Below are positions 1 through 8,250 of a DNA stretch of 64,000 nt, piece after piece. The notes under the pieces are model-generated. The model did no database searches. It was given only the letters and a program-made list of their open reading frames with translations, and was not told where the DNA came from. The DNA comes from an uncultured Caldilineaceae bacterium (GTDB lineage: Bacteria; Chloroflexota; Anaerolineae; Caldilineales; Caldilineaceae). The DNA is taken from contig OY282381.1 of the NCBI GenBank assembly GCA_958295915.1, forward strand, positions 952,722-1,016,721, read 5' to 3'. Made by a program: the position numbers and the translations under genes. The stretch's first letter is position 1. The number at the start of each line of letters is the position of its first letter.

Positions 1-768
1 TGTGCGTAGGCGCAGCTCGCCCGTGAAGATGTCCACCAGAAGGTCGCCATCATCGCCGTTTACCTCAATAGTTGACTCCAGATCGACGACGCTGCCGAGA
101 TTGACTTGAAACGCGCCCCAGGCGCCGTCATAGTCGAAATGCCCCTGGCTGTGGCGCTGCGCCCGTCCAGGCAGGCCATCGCCGTCGAGGACCAGCGCCC
201 GTCTGGGCGTCGCATCGAAAATGCGATTCAACGCATCCACGTACCAGGGGATCAGATGGTTGATCGTGCAGATGTCGGATGCAGGGACTGACCCCCAGTT
301 GGATTGGAGGCGAATATGAGCCGTCCGTATCTGGCCGAGGATGCCGCTACGCACCCGCTTGACAGCCTCCACAAAGACGGGAATGAAGCCGATTTCTAGG
401 TCGGCATGGGTAATTTGGGGCGCGTTCAGCAGCCGGGTCAACATCGGTCGTATGCGCTGGCGCTCGTTGGCAAGGGGTGGTTCGTAGAAGATCGCCACCC
501 CTGCATCGAGGGCGGCCCTGGTCGCCTCCTCATGGACTGCCTCCGGCACGGCGATAAAGGCCGCGTCGATGGGCGGCCCAGCCAACAGATCGTGCGTTCC
601 GGAGAATATGGCTACATCGGCGCCGAGTTCGACGCCGATGCGCTGCTGTGTAGCGGCGCTGGGGGCCGCAGCCGAGACGATGCGGGCCCGCCCGTCACGC
701 TGGAGCGCCGGCGCCAAAGCCACCCGGGCCCACCCGCCGTAGCCGACCAGTCCAACACGTATAGTCAC
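1..768 (-). CDS. Gfo/Idh/MocA-family NAD(P)-dependent oxidoreductase, cut by window edge
   Basis: The minus strand is open from a GTG at 768 to the window edge (256 codons, no stop). The product begins with a Rossmann motif (VGLVGYGGWAR) followed by a typical Gfo/Idh/MocA layout. The usual EKP motif appears as YEPPLANE, so the conserved lysine is replaced by proline. The GTG at 768 is preferred over the in-frame GTG at 777 because an AAGGAG sits about 8 nt upstream of it. It is divergent from the FAD oxidase at 1016. Family members oxidise or reduce sugars, inositols and related polyols; the substrate is unknown. The C-terminus lies outside the window. Confidence 0.8.
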   Translation of the reverse strand, partial: MTIRVGLVGYGGWARVALAPALQRDGRARIVSAAAPSAATQQRIGVELGADVAIFSGTHDLLAGPPIDAAFIAVPEAVHEEATRAALDAGVAIFYEPPLANERQRIRPMLTRLLNAPQITHADLEIGFIPVFVEAVKRVRSGILGQIRTAHIRLQSNWGSVPASDICTINHLIPWYVDALNRIFDATPRRALVLDGDGLPGRAQRHSQGHFDYDGAWGAFQVNLGSVVDLESTIEVNGDDGDLLVDIFTGELRLRT

Positions 769-1015
769 CGTGGTCACTCCTTTCGTTGCGCGCTGCTGTC
801 CTCGGTTCAAGGGGCATCCCCCGCTTTTGCAATAGCATATCACAGTTCAGATGTTTACTGAAAGCAACTCATCAGAGACCTGGAACTCGAAAACGTTTGA
901 CTGAACAATCAAAATATGTTACCCTTCCTATGCTTCCTGATGCACTCTTTTCACGAGAGTCCTGTTCCTGTGCCTCAGGCAGGACCCCATTCAGTAGAGA
1001 AGATTCTCGCATATC

Positions 1016-2260
1016 ATGCCCAAATTCATCATAATTGGCGGCGGTGTCATTGGTCTGAATACCGCCTATCAGTTGGCGCGAACGGAAGCGGGCGAGACGC
1101 CCGCGATCCCAGGCGGTAAGCGACCCGCCAAAGTCGTTCTGCTGGAAAAAGGTCAGGTTGGCGACGGCTCCAGCAGTCGCGCGGGCGGTATCATTACCGG
1201 ACTCCTGTGGACGGAGGCAGGCGTCCTGGCGAGGCGGACCAGCCTGCGTCTCTATCGAGAGTTGTCGGCAGATCTGGAACAGTATGGCTACCGTTTCCAG
1301 GACGTCGGCTGTCTTAACCTCTTCGATTCGTCGTTGTGGCCGGAGCGGGAAGCGCTGCTCCCACTGTATGATCGCCTCGACTTCTCCTACGAAATCCTCG
1401 ATGCCGGCCAGATGCGCCGGCGCTGGCCAGATCTGGCGCCCGAGGCCGATCACATCGGTCTCTACGATGCCCTGGGCGGCTACAGTGAACCGCATGAATT
1501 TGTGCCGGCATTGGCCAGACGCTGCCGCGATCTGGGTGTAGAGATACGCGAGAACGCGCGCGTGAACGGGCTGCAGATTGAAAATGGCCGGGCGACCGGC
1601 GTGCGGACAGACATGGGCACCGTGGCGGGCGATGTGGTCATCTGCACGGTGCACGCCTGGACCCGGGCGCTCATGGCCCAGTGCGGTCTGCGCCTGCCGA
1701 TCAAATCGTTTGTCCACCAGCGTTACATCACATCGGAACTGCCGGCCCGTGTGGCGATACCCGCCATCAACGCCAATCCCCAAGGCGGCTATATCCGCCC
1801 GGCCCGTCTGGGAAGCGGCGACTTTCGACTGCTGGCCGGCGGTGAAACCGAAGAGCGGTCAGAACAGCCGGTGGATGACCTCGCCTTTCACATGTCGGCC
1901 CTTTCCGCCCCGGACAGCGTACGCGCGCGCCTGTCGGCCAATCTGACGCCGCTGATCCCCAAGCTGGCGGGAAGCCGATGGGAGACCGAACAGGTAGGGC
2001 TGATCTCGTTCTCACTGGACGGAGAACCGATTTTAGGGAGCTTGCCCCAGCTACCCGGGCTGGTGGTGGGAGCGGCTTTCCATTCCGGCGGCTTCGCCTA
2101 CAGCCCGGTGGCCGGCCTGCTGCTGGCGCAGTTGGCGGCCGGCGAAGAACCCAGCGTCGACGTCTCAGCGTTCTCGCCAGAGCGCTTTTCCGTTGCCGAT
2201 ACAGACGCGTATCTCTCCACGACCGTGACCCAGGCCCATGCGTTTCGGCGCCGACACTGA
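1016..2260 (+). CDS. FAD-dependent oxidoreductase of the DAO (D-amino acid/sarcosine/glycine oxidase) family
   Basis: 414 aa. The N-terminus carries the dinucleotide-binding motif IIGGGVIGLNTAYQLA (about residues 6-21), followed by a SSSRAGG segment typical of FAD contacts in this family. Near the C-terminus, SFSLDGEPILG and GAAFHSGGFAYSPVAG match the second FAD-binding region of glycine/sarcosine oxidases. Such enzymes oxidise secondary or primary amines and release H2O2. Between the first helix and the second Rossmann strand there is an extra stretch of about 15 residues (TEAGETPAIPGGKRPA) encoded by a palindromic repeat. It stands alone, divergent from the oxidoreductase at 1-768 and before the first importer operon. 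Confidence 0.85.
   Translation: MPKFIIIGGGVIGLNTAYQLARTEAGETPAIPGGKRPAKVVLLEKGQVGDGSSSRAGGIITGLLWTEAGVLARRTSLRLYRELSADLEQYGYRFQDVGCLNLFDSSLWPEREALLPLYDRLDFSYEILDAGQMRRRWPDLAPEADHIGLYDALGGYSEPHEFVPALARRCRDLGVEIRENARVNGLQIENGRATGVRTDMGTVAGDVVICTVHAWTRALMAQCGLRLPIKSFVHQRYITSELPARVAIPAINANPQGGYIRPARLGSGDFRLLAGGETEERSEQPVDDLAFHMSALSAPDSVRARLSANLTPLIPKLAGSRWETEQVGLISFSLDGEPILGSLPQLPGLVVGAAFHSGGFAYSPVAGLLLAQLAAGEEPSVDVSAFSPERFSVADTDAYLSTTVTQAHAFRRRH
1085..1119 (+). repeat. Short palindromic repeat inserted in frame in the FAD oxidase gene
   Basis: Contains the inverted repeat GCGGGCG (1088-1094) / CGCCCGC (1098-1104) followed by GATCCCA. A second copy of the core lies at 46051-46074 in non-coding DNA. 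In the protein it adds a GETPAIPG-type peptide at the turn after the first Rossmann helix, where family members usually have only a few residues. Confidence 0.6.
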
Positions 2261-2289
2261 AGCAAGAAGCTCTCAATGCCTTTCGATTT

Positions 2290-2318
2290 TTGACAAGAGA
2301 TAACCCTTTTGGCATAGT
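2290..2318 (+). promoter_or_regulatory. Putative sigma70-type promoter of the first importer operon
   Basis: A perfect -35 hexamer TTGACA (2290-2295), 17-nt spacer and CATAGT (2313-2318, 4 of 6 matches). It lies about 210 nt upstream of the first solute-binding protein gene, with nothing coding between. The leader contains the inverted repeat at 2347-2396. Confidence 0.5.
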
Positions 2319-2346
2319 ATCACCCATCCCCTTATAAAAGTTTCTG

Positions 2347-2396
2347 GTTTTTAGTTTTTCGTTTCGAGTAACCGCAGTGTACTGACAACTAAAAAC
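2347..2396 (+). repeat. Inverted repeat of A/T-tract dispersed type in operon leader
   Basis: GTTTTTAG (2347-2354) pairs perfectly with CTAAAAAC (2389-2396) across a 34-nt loop. It lies in the 274-bp gap between the FAD oxidase and the first binding-protein gene. The rest of that gap (2397-2534) shows nothing beyond the AAGGAG ribosome site at about 2520. Confidence 0.5.
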
Positions 2397-2534
2397 TGCT
2401 CTTTTTGTTTGTATGGACGAGCCACGCTTTAGCGGCGCAAGACCTGTTCGTCCTCCGACAGCTCACATGCAGGAGTCTGATATCATCTGAGCTGTCGTAT
2501 CCACTTTTCACCCTCTTCATAAGGAGAAACACAC

Positions 2535-4223
2535 ATGAAACAATGGCCTCTCCGCTATGTAATTTCGACACTTCTACTGCTGGCCGTCATCCTGGGCGCC
2601 TGCGCAACGCCGGCGATGCCGGCGGCGTCGGATTCCGGTGACGCCGCCATGATGGATTCGGACGAAGCTGAAGAGATGGCTGGCCGGCCGCTGCCAGACG
2701 ACGCAGCCGCAGAGCAGGTAATCCGCTATGTGGCCCGGGGGTTTGGCCGTTTGAACCCGGCGGCAGAAGGCGGGTTCGGACGCTTTATCATCTCCCACAT
2801 GTGGATGCCCTTCTTCATCCGCGATGCGAATCACAACCTGTCGCCCTGGCTGGCTACGGGCATCGACGCCAACGACGACCAGACCGTCTACACCATTCAC
2901 ATCCATCCGGACGCAGTCTGGAACGACGGCTCGCCAGTGCTCGCTCAGGAGGCTAAGGAGTACTGGGAATACGGCCTGCATCCAGATCGGTGTATCGGCT
3001 GTTATCTTTCCCGCTTTACCGGCTTCGATCTGATCGAAGGCGCTGAGGCGGTGATCAACGGCGAGACCGAAGAGGTCTCCGGCATCGTGGCCGTGGATGA
3101 TAAGACCCTGGAAATTCGTTTGCACACAGCGGATCCCCTGTTCCCTCAACGAGTCGCCCTCTTTGACACAGGCTTCGTCAAAGTGGATGATATCACTGGA
3201 GAAGATTTTTCGGCGACGGCCGAAACCCGGGTCAATGGGCCCTTCATGCTCCAAGAATGGGACGTGGACGAGCAGAACTTCGAGATCGTGCAGAATCCCA
3301 ACTGGTGGGGAGACAAAAAGCCCTTCATCGAGCGCATCATCGCCACCCCCTCCGCGGATGAAAATATCTCCTTCATCATGTGGCAGAACGACGAAGTGGA
3401 TATTGTCTTCTTCCTCACCAATGTACGCGAGCAGGTGGAAAAAGAGACCTTCACGGTCATTCCATACGCCACAAACCTGTTCTACACCTTCTGGGCCGGG
3501 GTAGAGCCAATGGACGATATCAATGTGCGCCGGGCATTGGTGCACGCCGTGGACTGGCGGCCAGCCATCTCCGCAGCCTGGGAGGGCACCCGGGACGACC
3601 GCTTCATGGCAACGCTGCTGACGCCGGAGCTTCAGTGCTACAAGGCAGACAACTGGCCCGATTTCGGCTTCGACCCCGAACTGGCCAAGGAAGAGCTGGC
3701 CGCCTCCAAGTACGGCGGGCCGGAGAATCTGCCCAAAATCCGCATCAGCACCGGTGGCCAGTCCCCCAACTACATCCGCACCGCTGAAATCATGGTGGAG
3801 CAGTGGAAGAACAATCTGGGCGTCACCAATGTGGAGATCCGCCCCGGCTGGCTGGATGTCTGGGGACAGGATGCCGATCTGGTCAATGTGCGCCGCCAGA
3901 GCCTGGGCGCTATCCTGCCCGATCCGCCCAACTTCCTCACCGGCCATCTGACCAATTATGGCGACGCTGAAAAAGCGGGCAGCGCGGCCGCAGATACAGA
4001 GCTGGCCGAGATGATCGAGTCTCTGAAGTCGATGTCGCGCGACGATCCGGAATTCTGCGACCGGGTGCAGGAGGCCGAAGCTCGTATACTCAGCCACTAT
4101 CCCATTATTCCCATGATCTGGGATCCCTACGGCTACAATGTGAAGCCCCACATCAAGAACTTCGCGACCAACGTGGACAACAACTGGGCCTCGTTGCTGG
4201 ACATCTACGTCGCAGAAGAATAG
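2535..4223 (+). CDS. Solute-binding lipoprotein, family 5 (peptide/oligosaccharide ABC importer)
   Basis: 562 aa. A signal peptide ends in a lipobox (VILGAC), then comes an acidic Ala/Ser/Asp/Glu linker rich in Met. The mature part is a SBP_bac_5 (DppA/OppA-like) domain with typical phrases such as GPFMLQEWD, VQNPNWWG and NVRRALVHAVD. It would sit on the outer face of the membrane and deliver peptides or oligosaccharides to the permeases at 6085 and 7156. AAGGAG lies about 10 nt before the ATG. It is a close paralogue of the next gene, with an almost identical linker. No ATPase gene follows. Confidence 0.92.
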   Translation: MKQWPLRYVISTLLLLAVILGACATPAMPAASDSGDAAMMDSDEAEEMAGRPLPDDAAAEQVIRYVARGFGRLNPAAEGGFGRFIISHMWMPFFIRDANHNLSPWLATGIDANDDQTVYTIHIHPDAVWNDGSPVLAQEAKEYWEYGLHPDRCIGCYLSRFTGFDLIEGAEAVINGETEEVSGIVAVDDKTLEIRLHTADPLFPQRVALFDTGFVKVDDITGEDFSATAETRVNGPFMLQEWDVDEQNFEIVQNPNWWGDKKPFIERIIATPSADENISFIMWQNDEVDIVFFLTNVREQVEKETFTVIPYATNLFYTFWAGVEPMDDINVRRALVHAVDWRPAISAAWEGTRDDRFMATLLTPELQCYKADNWPDFGFDPELAKEELAASKYGGPENLPKIRISTGGQSPNYIRTAEIMVEQWKNNLGVTNVEIRPGWLDVWGQDADLVNVRRQSLGAILPDPPNFLTGHLTNYGDAEKAGSAAADTELAEMIESLKSMSRDDPEFCDRVQEAEARILSHYPIIPMIWDPYGYNVKPHIKNFATNVDNNWASLLDIYVAEE

Positions 4224-4243
4224 TAAACCCAATATAATCGTCA

Positions 4244-4286
4244 GGTAGGCTGCTAGACGCAAAGAATTCAGCGTTATCAGCCTACC
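4244..4286 (+). terminator. Hairpin between tandem binding-protein genes (terminator/attenuator-like)
   Basis: GGTAGGCTG (4244-4252) and CAGCCTACC (4278-4286) form a perfect 9-bp stem. An inner ACGC/GCGT pair extends it, and AATTTT follows. The T-run is short, so partial read-through into the next gene is likely. Confidence 0.5.
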
Positions 4287-4314
4287 AATTTTCAAAACCG
4301 GAGGTTGAACCCTA

Positions 4315-5994
4315 ATGAAAAATAGACCCTATCTATTTGTAGCTTCTCTGCTGATGATCGCTGCCCTGGCGCTGTCTGCCTGCGCGCCGGCGGCGCCGGC
4401 GGCGTCGGATTCCGGTGACGCCGACATGATGGATTCGGGCGAAGCTGAAGAGATGGCCGGCCGGCCGCTGCCGGACGACGCAGCCGCAGAGCAGGTAATC
4501 CGCTATGTGACACGCGACCTCAGCCGTCTGAACCCGGCCTCGGAGAGCGGTTTTGGCCGCCCCTGGATCTCCCACATGTGGATGCCCTTTTTCCTGCGCG
4601 ACCGCAACCACGATATCCACCCCTGGTTGGCCACCGACTGGGAGGTCAACGACGATAACACCGTGTACACCATCCATATCCATCCGGATGCCGCCTGGTC
4701 AGACGGCTCGCCCGTGGTGGCCCAAGAGGCCATCGACTACTGGTCCTGGGCGATCAGCCCAGACTGCACGACCTGCTGGGCCTTTCTGCGGTTGGGTGGG
4801 ATCGAAGGCGCGCAAGCTGTGGTCGACGGCGAAGCCGATACGATTTCCGGTCTGACAGCAGTGGATGACAAGACGCTGCGGATCACCCTCGCCACGCCCA
4901 GCCCCACGTTTATCGCCAGCATGGCCCACTACAACACCGGCTTCGTCAAGATGGAGGATGTGAACGCCAGCGAATTCGCAGCCGATGCGAACACCCGGGT
5001 GAACGGCCCGTTCCAGATCGAAGTGTGGGATCTGGATACCCGCGAATATGTTGTCGTGCAGAACCCCAACTGGTGGGGGGACGAGAAGCCCTACATCGAA
5101 CGCATCGAAGCCCAGTGGTCGAACGATGAGAATATCACCTACCTGATGTGGCAGGACGGCGAGGCCGATGTCGCGCACTGGTTCACCAATATCCGTGAAC
5201 CGCTGCGGGTCGAAAACCCTGACCTCTTCGTGCTCATCCCCTACGCCACCAACTTCTACTTTGCCCTCCACGGGGCCAAGCCGCCCCTGGATGATATCAA
5301 TGTCCGCCGGGCGTTGTTGCATGCCGTAGATTGGGACCTGGCCATCAGCGCGGCGTATGAGGGCTCGCGCAACGAACGCGTCATGAAAACCCATCTGACG
5401 CCGGAACTGCCCTGTTTCGTGGCCGACAACTGGCCGGATTTTGGCTATGATCCCGAGCTGGCCAAACAGGAGTTGGCGGCATCGAAATACGGCGGACCCG
5501 AAAACCTACCCAAGATCCGCATTTCCAGCGGTGGCCAGTCGCCCAACTATCTGCGCACAGCCGAGATCATGGCAGAGCAGTGGAAGAACGTGTTGGGCAT
5601 CACCGATGTGGAAATTCGGCAGGGTTGGGGAGATGCCTGGGGCCAGGAAGCCGATCTGGTCAATGTCCAGCGCAACAGCTGGGGCGCCACGATCCCAGAT
5701 CCGGCGGCAATGATCTCCGGCCTGTGGCAGTATTACAGAGCGCCTCACGAGGTCGGCCTTGAGGACGAAGAGCTGGACGCGATGATGGAAGAGCTTTCCT
5801 CGCTCGATCCGCAAAGCTCAGAGTTCTGTGAAAAGGTGTCGGCGGCTGAAAACCGGCTTCTCGGGCACTACTACTTCCTGCCCATGATCTGGGATCTGTA
5901 CGAGTATGTGGTCCAACCCTACGTCAAGAATTTCGACGCCAACGTGGACAACAACTGGTCAACACTGCTCGATATCTACGTGGCGGAGCATTAA
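4315..5994 (+). CDS. Solute-binding lipoprotein, family 5, paralogue of the upstream gene
   Basis: 559 aa. Lipobox LSAC follows a short hydrophobic signal. The acidic linker after the cysteine is nearly identical to the preceding gene's, including the PLPDD-AAAEQVIRYV junction. The SBP_bac_5 domain then diverges in the ligand-facing parts but keeps the framework (VQNPNWWGDEKPYIERI, SGGQSPNYLRTAEIMAEQW). GGAGG precedes the ATG. Two binding proteins before one permease pair suggests one channel serving two ligand preferences. Downstream is an inverted repeat and then the permease genes. Confidence 0.92.
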   Translation: MKNRPYLFVASLLMIAALALSACAPAAPAASDSGDADMMDSGEAEEMAGRPLPDDAAAEQVIRYVTRDLSRLNPASESGFGRPWISHMWMPFFLRDRNHDIHPWLATDWEVNDDNTVYTIHIHPDAAWSDGSPVVAQEAIDYWSWAISPDCTTCWAFLRLGGIEGAQAVVDGEADTISGLTAVDDKTLRITLATPSPTFIASMAHYNTGFVKMEDVNASEFAADANTRVNGPFQIEVWDLDTREYVVVQNPNWWGDEKPYIERIEAQWSNDENITYLMWQDGEADVAHWFTNIREPLRVENPDLFVLIPYATNFYFALHGAKPPLDDINVRRALLHAVDWDLAISAAYEGSRNERVMKTHLTPELPCFVADNWPDFGYDPELAKQELAASKYGGPENLPKIRISSGGQSPNYLRTAEIMAEQWKNVLGITDVEIRQGWGDAWGQEADLVNVQRNSWGATIPDPAAMISGLWQYYRAPHEVGLEDEELDAMMEELSSLDPQSSEFCEKVSAAENRLLGHYYFLPMIWDLYEYVVQPYVKNFDANVDNNWSTLLDIYVAEH

Positions 5995-6006
5995 ACGTCA
6001 CCCCAG

Positions 6007-6070
6007 GAGTGAGAGGATAGGAGTGAGGAGAGAGCCCCCCTCTCACTTCTCTCCTCTCCCCTCTCTCCTC
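6007..6070 (+). repeat. Purine/pyrimidine inverted repeats at binding-protein/permease junction
   Basis: GTGAGAGG (6009-6016) pairs with CCTCTCAC (6039-6046). GAGGAGAGAG (6025-6034) pairs with CTCTCTCCTC (6061-6070). The two pairings overlap and cannot form fully at once. The element fills the gap before the ribosome site of the permease gene at 6085 and resembles the GAGTGAGGA-type sequence near 44775-44840. Confidence 0.5.
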
Positions 6071-6084
6071 GAAGGACGATCCGC

Positions 6085-7035
6085 ATGTTGAAATATGCAA
6101 TGGGACGCCTGGCAGTCGCTATCCCAACGTTCATCGCCGTCCTACTCATCACCTTCACCCTCACCGTGGTCAGCCCCTTCGATCCGGTGGCAATGATGAT
6201 GAGCCAATTCGAAGGCACGCTGGACACCCTGGCCAGAGAAGAGGTCATCGAACGCATCCGCGATCAGTACGGTCTGAACGATTCCTACGGCGTGCAGTTC
6301 ACACGCTGGGTGCAGCGATTGCTGCAGGGTGATCTGGGTATCTCCATCAATGGCCAGCGGGATGTGCTGCGTATGATCGTCAAGACCTTTCCTATCTCCT
6401 TCCAGTTGGGCCTGGCTGGGGCGGTAGTGACGACCCTGATGGGAATTCCACTGGGCTGCATCGCCGCTCTCAGACAAAATACCTGGCTCGACTATACCAT
6501 CGTTGGCGGCGCCCTGACCTTCCGCACAGTGCCGGTCTTTGTGCTGGCGCCTTTGCTCCTGGTCCTCTTTGTCCTGGTGCTGGGGATCATGAAGGTGCCC
6601 CGAGGGTGGGATGGACTCTTGCAGACCAAGGTGATCCTGCCCGTCTTTATTCTGGCGCTAGGCCCCTTGCCTGTGGTCGTGCGCCAGACCCGCGCGGCGG
6701 TGCTCGAGGTTTTCTCGATGGACTACGTGCGCACGGCCAAGATGAAGGGGCTGGAAATGTGGCGCATCATCATCCGCCACATCTTGCGTAACGCGCTGAT
6801 TCCGGTGGTCACCACCCTGGGCTTCATCGCCGAGGGACTGATCGTAGGCAGCATTTTTCTGGACAGCATCTTCGCTATCCCCGGCTTCGGCGGCGTGGCG
6901 GAAGGCGCCTTTCGCGGCTTCGACTACCCGGTGATCATGGGCGTCACCATGGTCAGCGCCATCATGATCATCCTGACCAATCTGCTCGTCGATCTGATCT
7001 ACCCTTTCCTCGATCCACGCATCAAGCTGGAGTAG
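6085..7035 (+). CDS. ABC importer permease, DppB/OppB type
   Basis: 316 aa with about six membrane helices. The N-terminal region MLKYAMGRLAVAIPTFIAVL is typical of DppB-type permeases. The cytoplasmic ATPase-coupling loop is visible as DYVRTAKMKGLEMWRIIIRH followed by LRNALIPVV. It forms the channel with the next gene product and takes ligand from the binding proteins at 2535 and 4315. An AAGGA lies 8-9 nt before the ATG. The C-terminus (YPFLDPRIKLE) is standard for the family. Confidence 0.92.
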   Translation: MLKYAMGRLAVAIPTFIAVLLITFTLTVVSPFDPVAMMMSQFEGTLDTLAREEVIERIRDQYGLNDSYGVQFTRWVQRLLQGDLGISINGQRDVLRMIVKTFPISFQLGLAGAVVTTLMGIPLGCIAALRQNTWLDYTIVGGALTFRTVPVFVLAPLLLVLFVLVLGIMKVPRGWDGLLQTKVILPVFILALGPLPVVVRQTRAAVLEVFSMDYVRTAKMKGLEMWRIIIRHILRNALIPVVTTLGFIAEGLIVGSIFLDSIFAIPGFGGVAEGAFRGFDYPVIMGVTMVSAIMIILTNLLVDLIYPFLDPRIKLE

Positions 7036-7155
7036 CCATGCGCTTGCCAGCGCTTTGGACAGCGCGCCTCCTCCAGGATCGCAGACGTTTCGCCCGCATC
7101 GCTGTAAAGCGTGGCCCGGATTATTGTTCATTCGACATCTCAGGAAAATCCATAC

Positions 7156-8148
7156 ATGGGTGAGAGCGCCAACGCAGCTGCAGCCAAGAGCGTGAGCGAT
7201 GAACTGAATAACGAAAGCGGACTCAAGCCCCGCTCCTTGTGGCAGGACGCGATGGGGCGACTGCTGCGGAATCGGCTCTCGATCGTCGGCCTGATCATTA
7301 CCATGATCCTGGTGATCGCGGCCCTTTTCGGCCCTTATATCGCGCCCTATGCCTACACAGAGCAGGATCTGTTGAACGTGGCCAAGATGCCCAGCGCCGA
7401 CCACTGGCTAGGCACTGACGAGATCGGCAGAGATCTCTTCAGTCGGGTGCTGTGGGGCGCGCGCACGGCGACCCTGGTCGCTATCTTTACCACCTTTATC
7501 AGCGTTATCATCGGTGTGCTGCTCGGCGCCCTGGCCGGCTACGGGGGCGCGCTGGCCGATAATATCATCGGCCGCATTATCGACATTGTGATGTCCGTAC
7601 CTGGCCTTCTCCTCGCCGCGCTGATCGCTGTCTCCATCAAGCAGCCGATCGTGACGTGGGCCGAAGCTGTCTACGATCGCAGTGGTTTTCCCTTGTTCGC
7701 CGATATAACCTGGTTGGATCTGCTGGTCGTCTTTGGAGGCCTCGCCTTCGTCTCATGGCCGGGCTACGCCCGTTTGATTCGCGGCCAGATCTTCTCCCTG
7801 CGCGAGGAACAGTATATCGAAGCGGCCAAGGCTGTGGGCGTGTCAGAACTGAAAATTGCGCTGCGCCACCTGCTGCCCAACGCCATCGGGCCGGTGATCG
7901 TCACCCTGACCTTCAGCTTTTCCAGCGCCATGGTTCTGGAATCCTCGTTGAGCTATCTGGGCATTGGCGTTCAGCCGCCCCAAGCCAGTTGGGGCAACAT
8001 GATCGCCTCCAACATCGGCAGCTGGTCTTATCGCCCCTGGCTGGTGGCCGTGCCAGCCTTGACCTTAGCCATCGTCACCCTGGGCATCAATTTTCTGGGG
8101 GACGGTTTGAATGACGCCCTCAATCCGCGGTCGAAACGATCGATTTGA
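7156..8148 (+). CDS. ABC importer permease, DppC/OppC type
   Basis: 330 aa from the ATG at 7156, which has AGGAAAA upstream. An in-frame GTG at 7111 would add 15 residues but lacks a clear ribosome site. A Gln/Asn-rich cytoplasmic N-terminus leads to TM1 and the DHWLGTDEIGRDLFSRV signature typical of DppC. The coupling loop is QYIEAAKAVGVSELKIALRH. It ends with NFLGDGLNDALNPR. Its TGA overlaps the first bases of a consensus promoter for the next gene. No ATP-binding subunit gene follows, unlike the classic dpp/opp operon. Confidence 0.92.
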   Translation: MGESANAAAAKSVSDELNNESGLKPRSLWQDAMGRLLRNRLSIVGLIITMILVIAALFGPYIAPYAYTEQDLLNVAKMPSADHWLGTDEIGRDLFSRVLWGARTATLVAIFTTFISVIIGVLLGALAGYGGALADNIIGRIIDIVMSVPGLLLAALIAVSIKQPIVTWAEAVYDRSGFPLFADITWLDLLVVFGGLAFVSWPGYARLIRGQIFSLREEQYIEAAKAVGVSELKIALRHLLPNAIGPVIVTLTFSFSSAMVLESSLSYLGIGVQPPQASWGNMIASNIGSWSYRPWLVAVPALTLAIVTLGINFLGDGLNDALNPRSKRSI

Positions 8149-8174
8149 CAAACGTGACCTCTGATTTATATAAT
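8145..8174 (+). promoter_or_regulatory. Consensus sigma70-type promoter overlapping a permease stop codon
   Basis: TTGACA (8145-8150), an 18-nt spacer and TATAAT (8169-8174): both hexamers match the consensus. The -35 box includes the TGA of the upstream permease gene. It would start transcription near 8181, about 70 nt before the oxidoreductase ATG. Confidence 0.6.
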
Positions 8175-8185
8175 TTTCGTGGTTG

Positions 8186-8230
8186 CCATGATGGTATCCT
8201 GTCAATCATATACATCAAGAAAATCAGTGG
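8186..8230 (+). repeat. Dispersed leader repeat, copy 1
   Basis: A 45-bp element beginning CCATGATGGTATCCTGT and ending AAAATCAGTGG. It differs at about 6 positions from 21453-21497 and is related, in reverse orientation, to 39374-39414. All three lie shortly upstream of a start codon and point the same way as the gene they precede. Confidence 0.65.
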
Positions 8231-8250
8231 CCCCAAACTCAGGAGTGACT

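Noticed and set aside
2574..4295. Long minus-strand open frame (573 codons) opposite the first binding-protein gene
   Set aside because: It is antisense to an unambiguous lipoprotein gene and has a His/Gly/Asp-rich composition typical of high-G+C shadow frames; no ribosome site or family motif.
7111..7155. Alternative GTG start for the DppC-type permease
   Set aside because: The ATG at 7156 has a better ribosome site and the extra 15 residues are unlike family N-termini.
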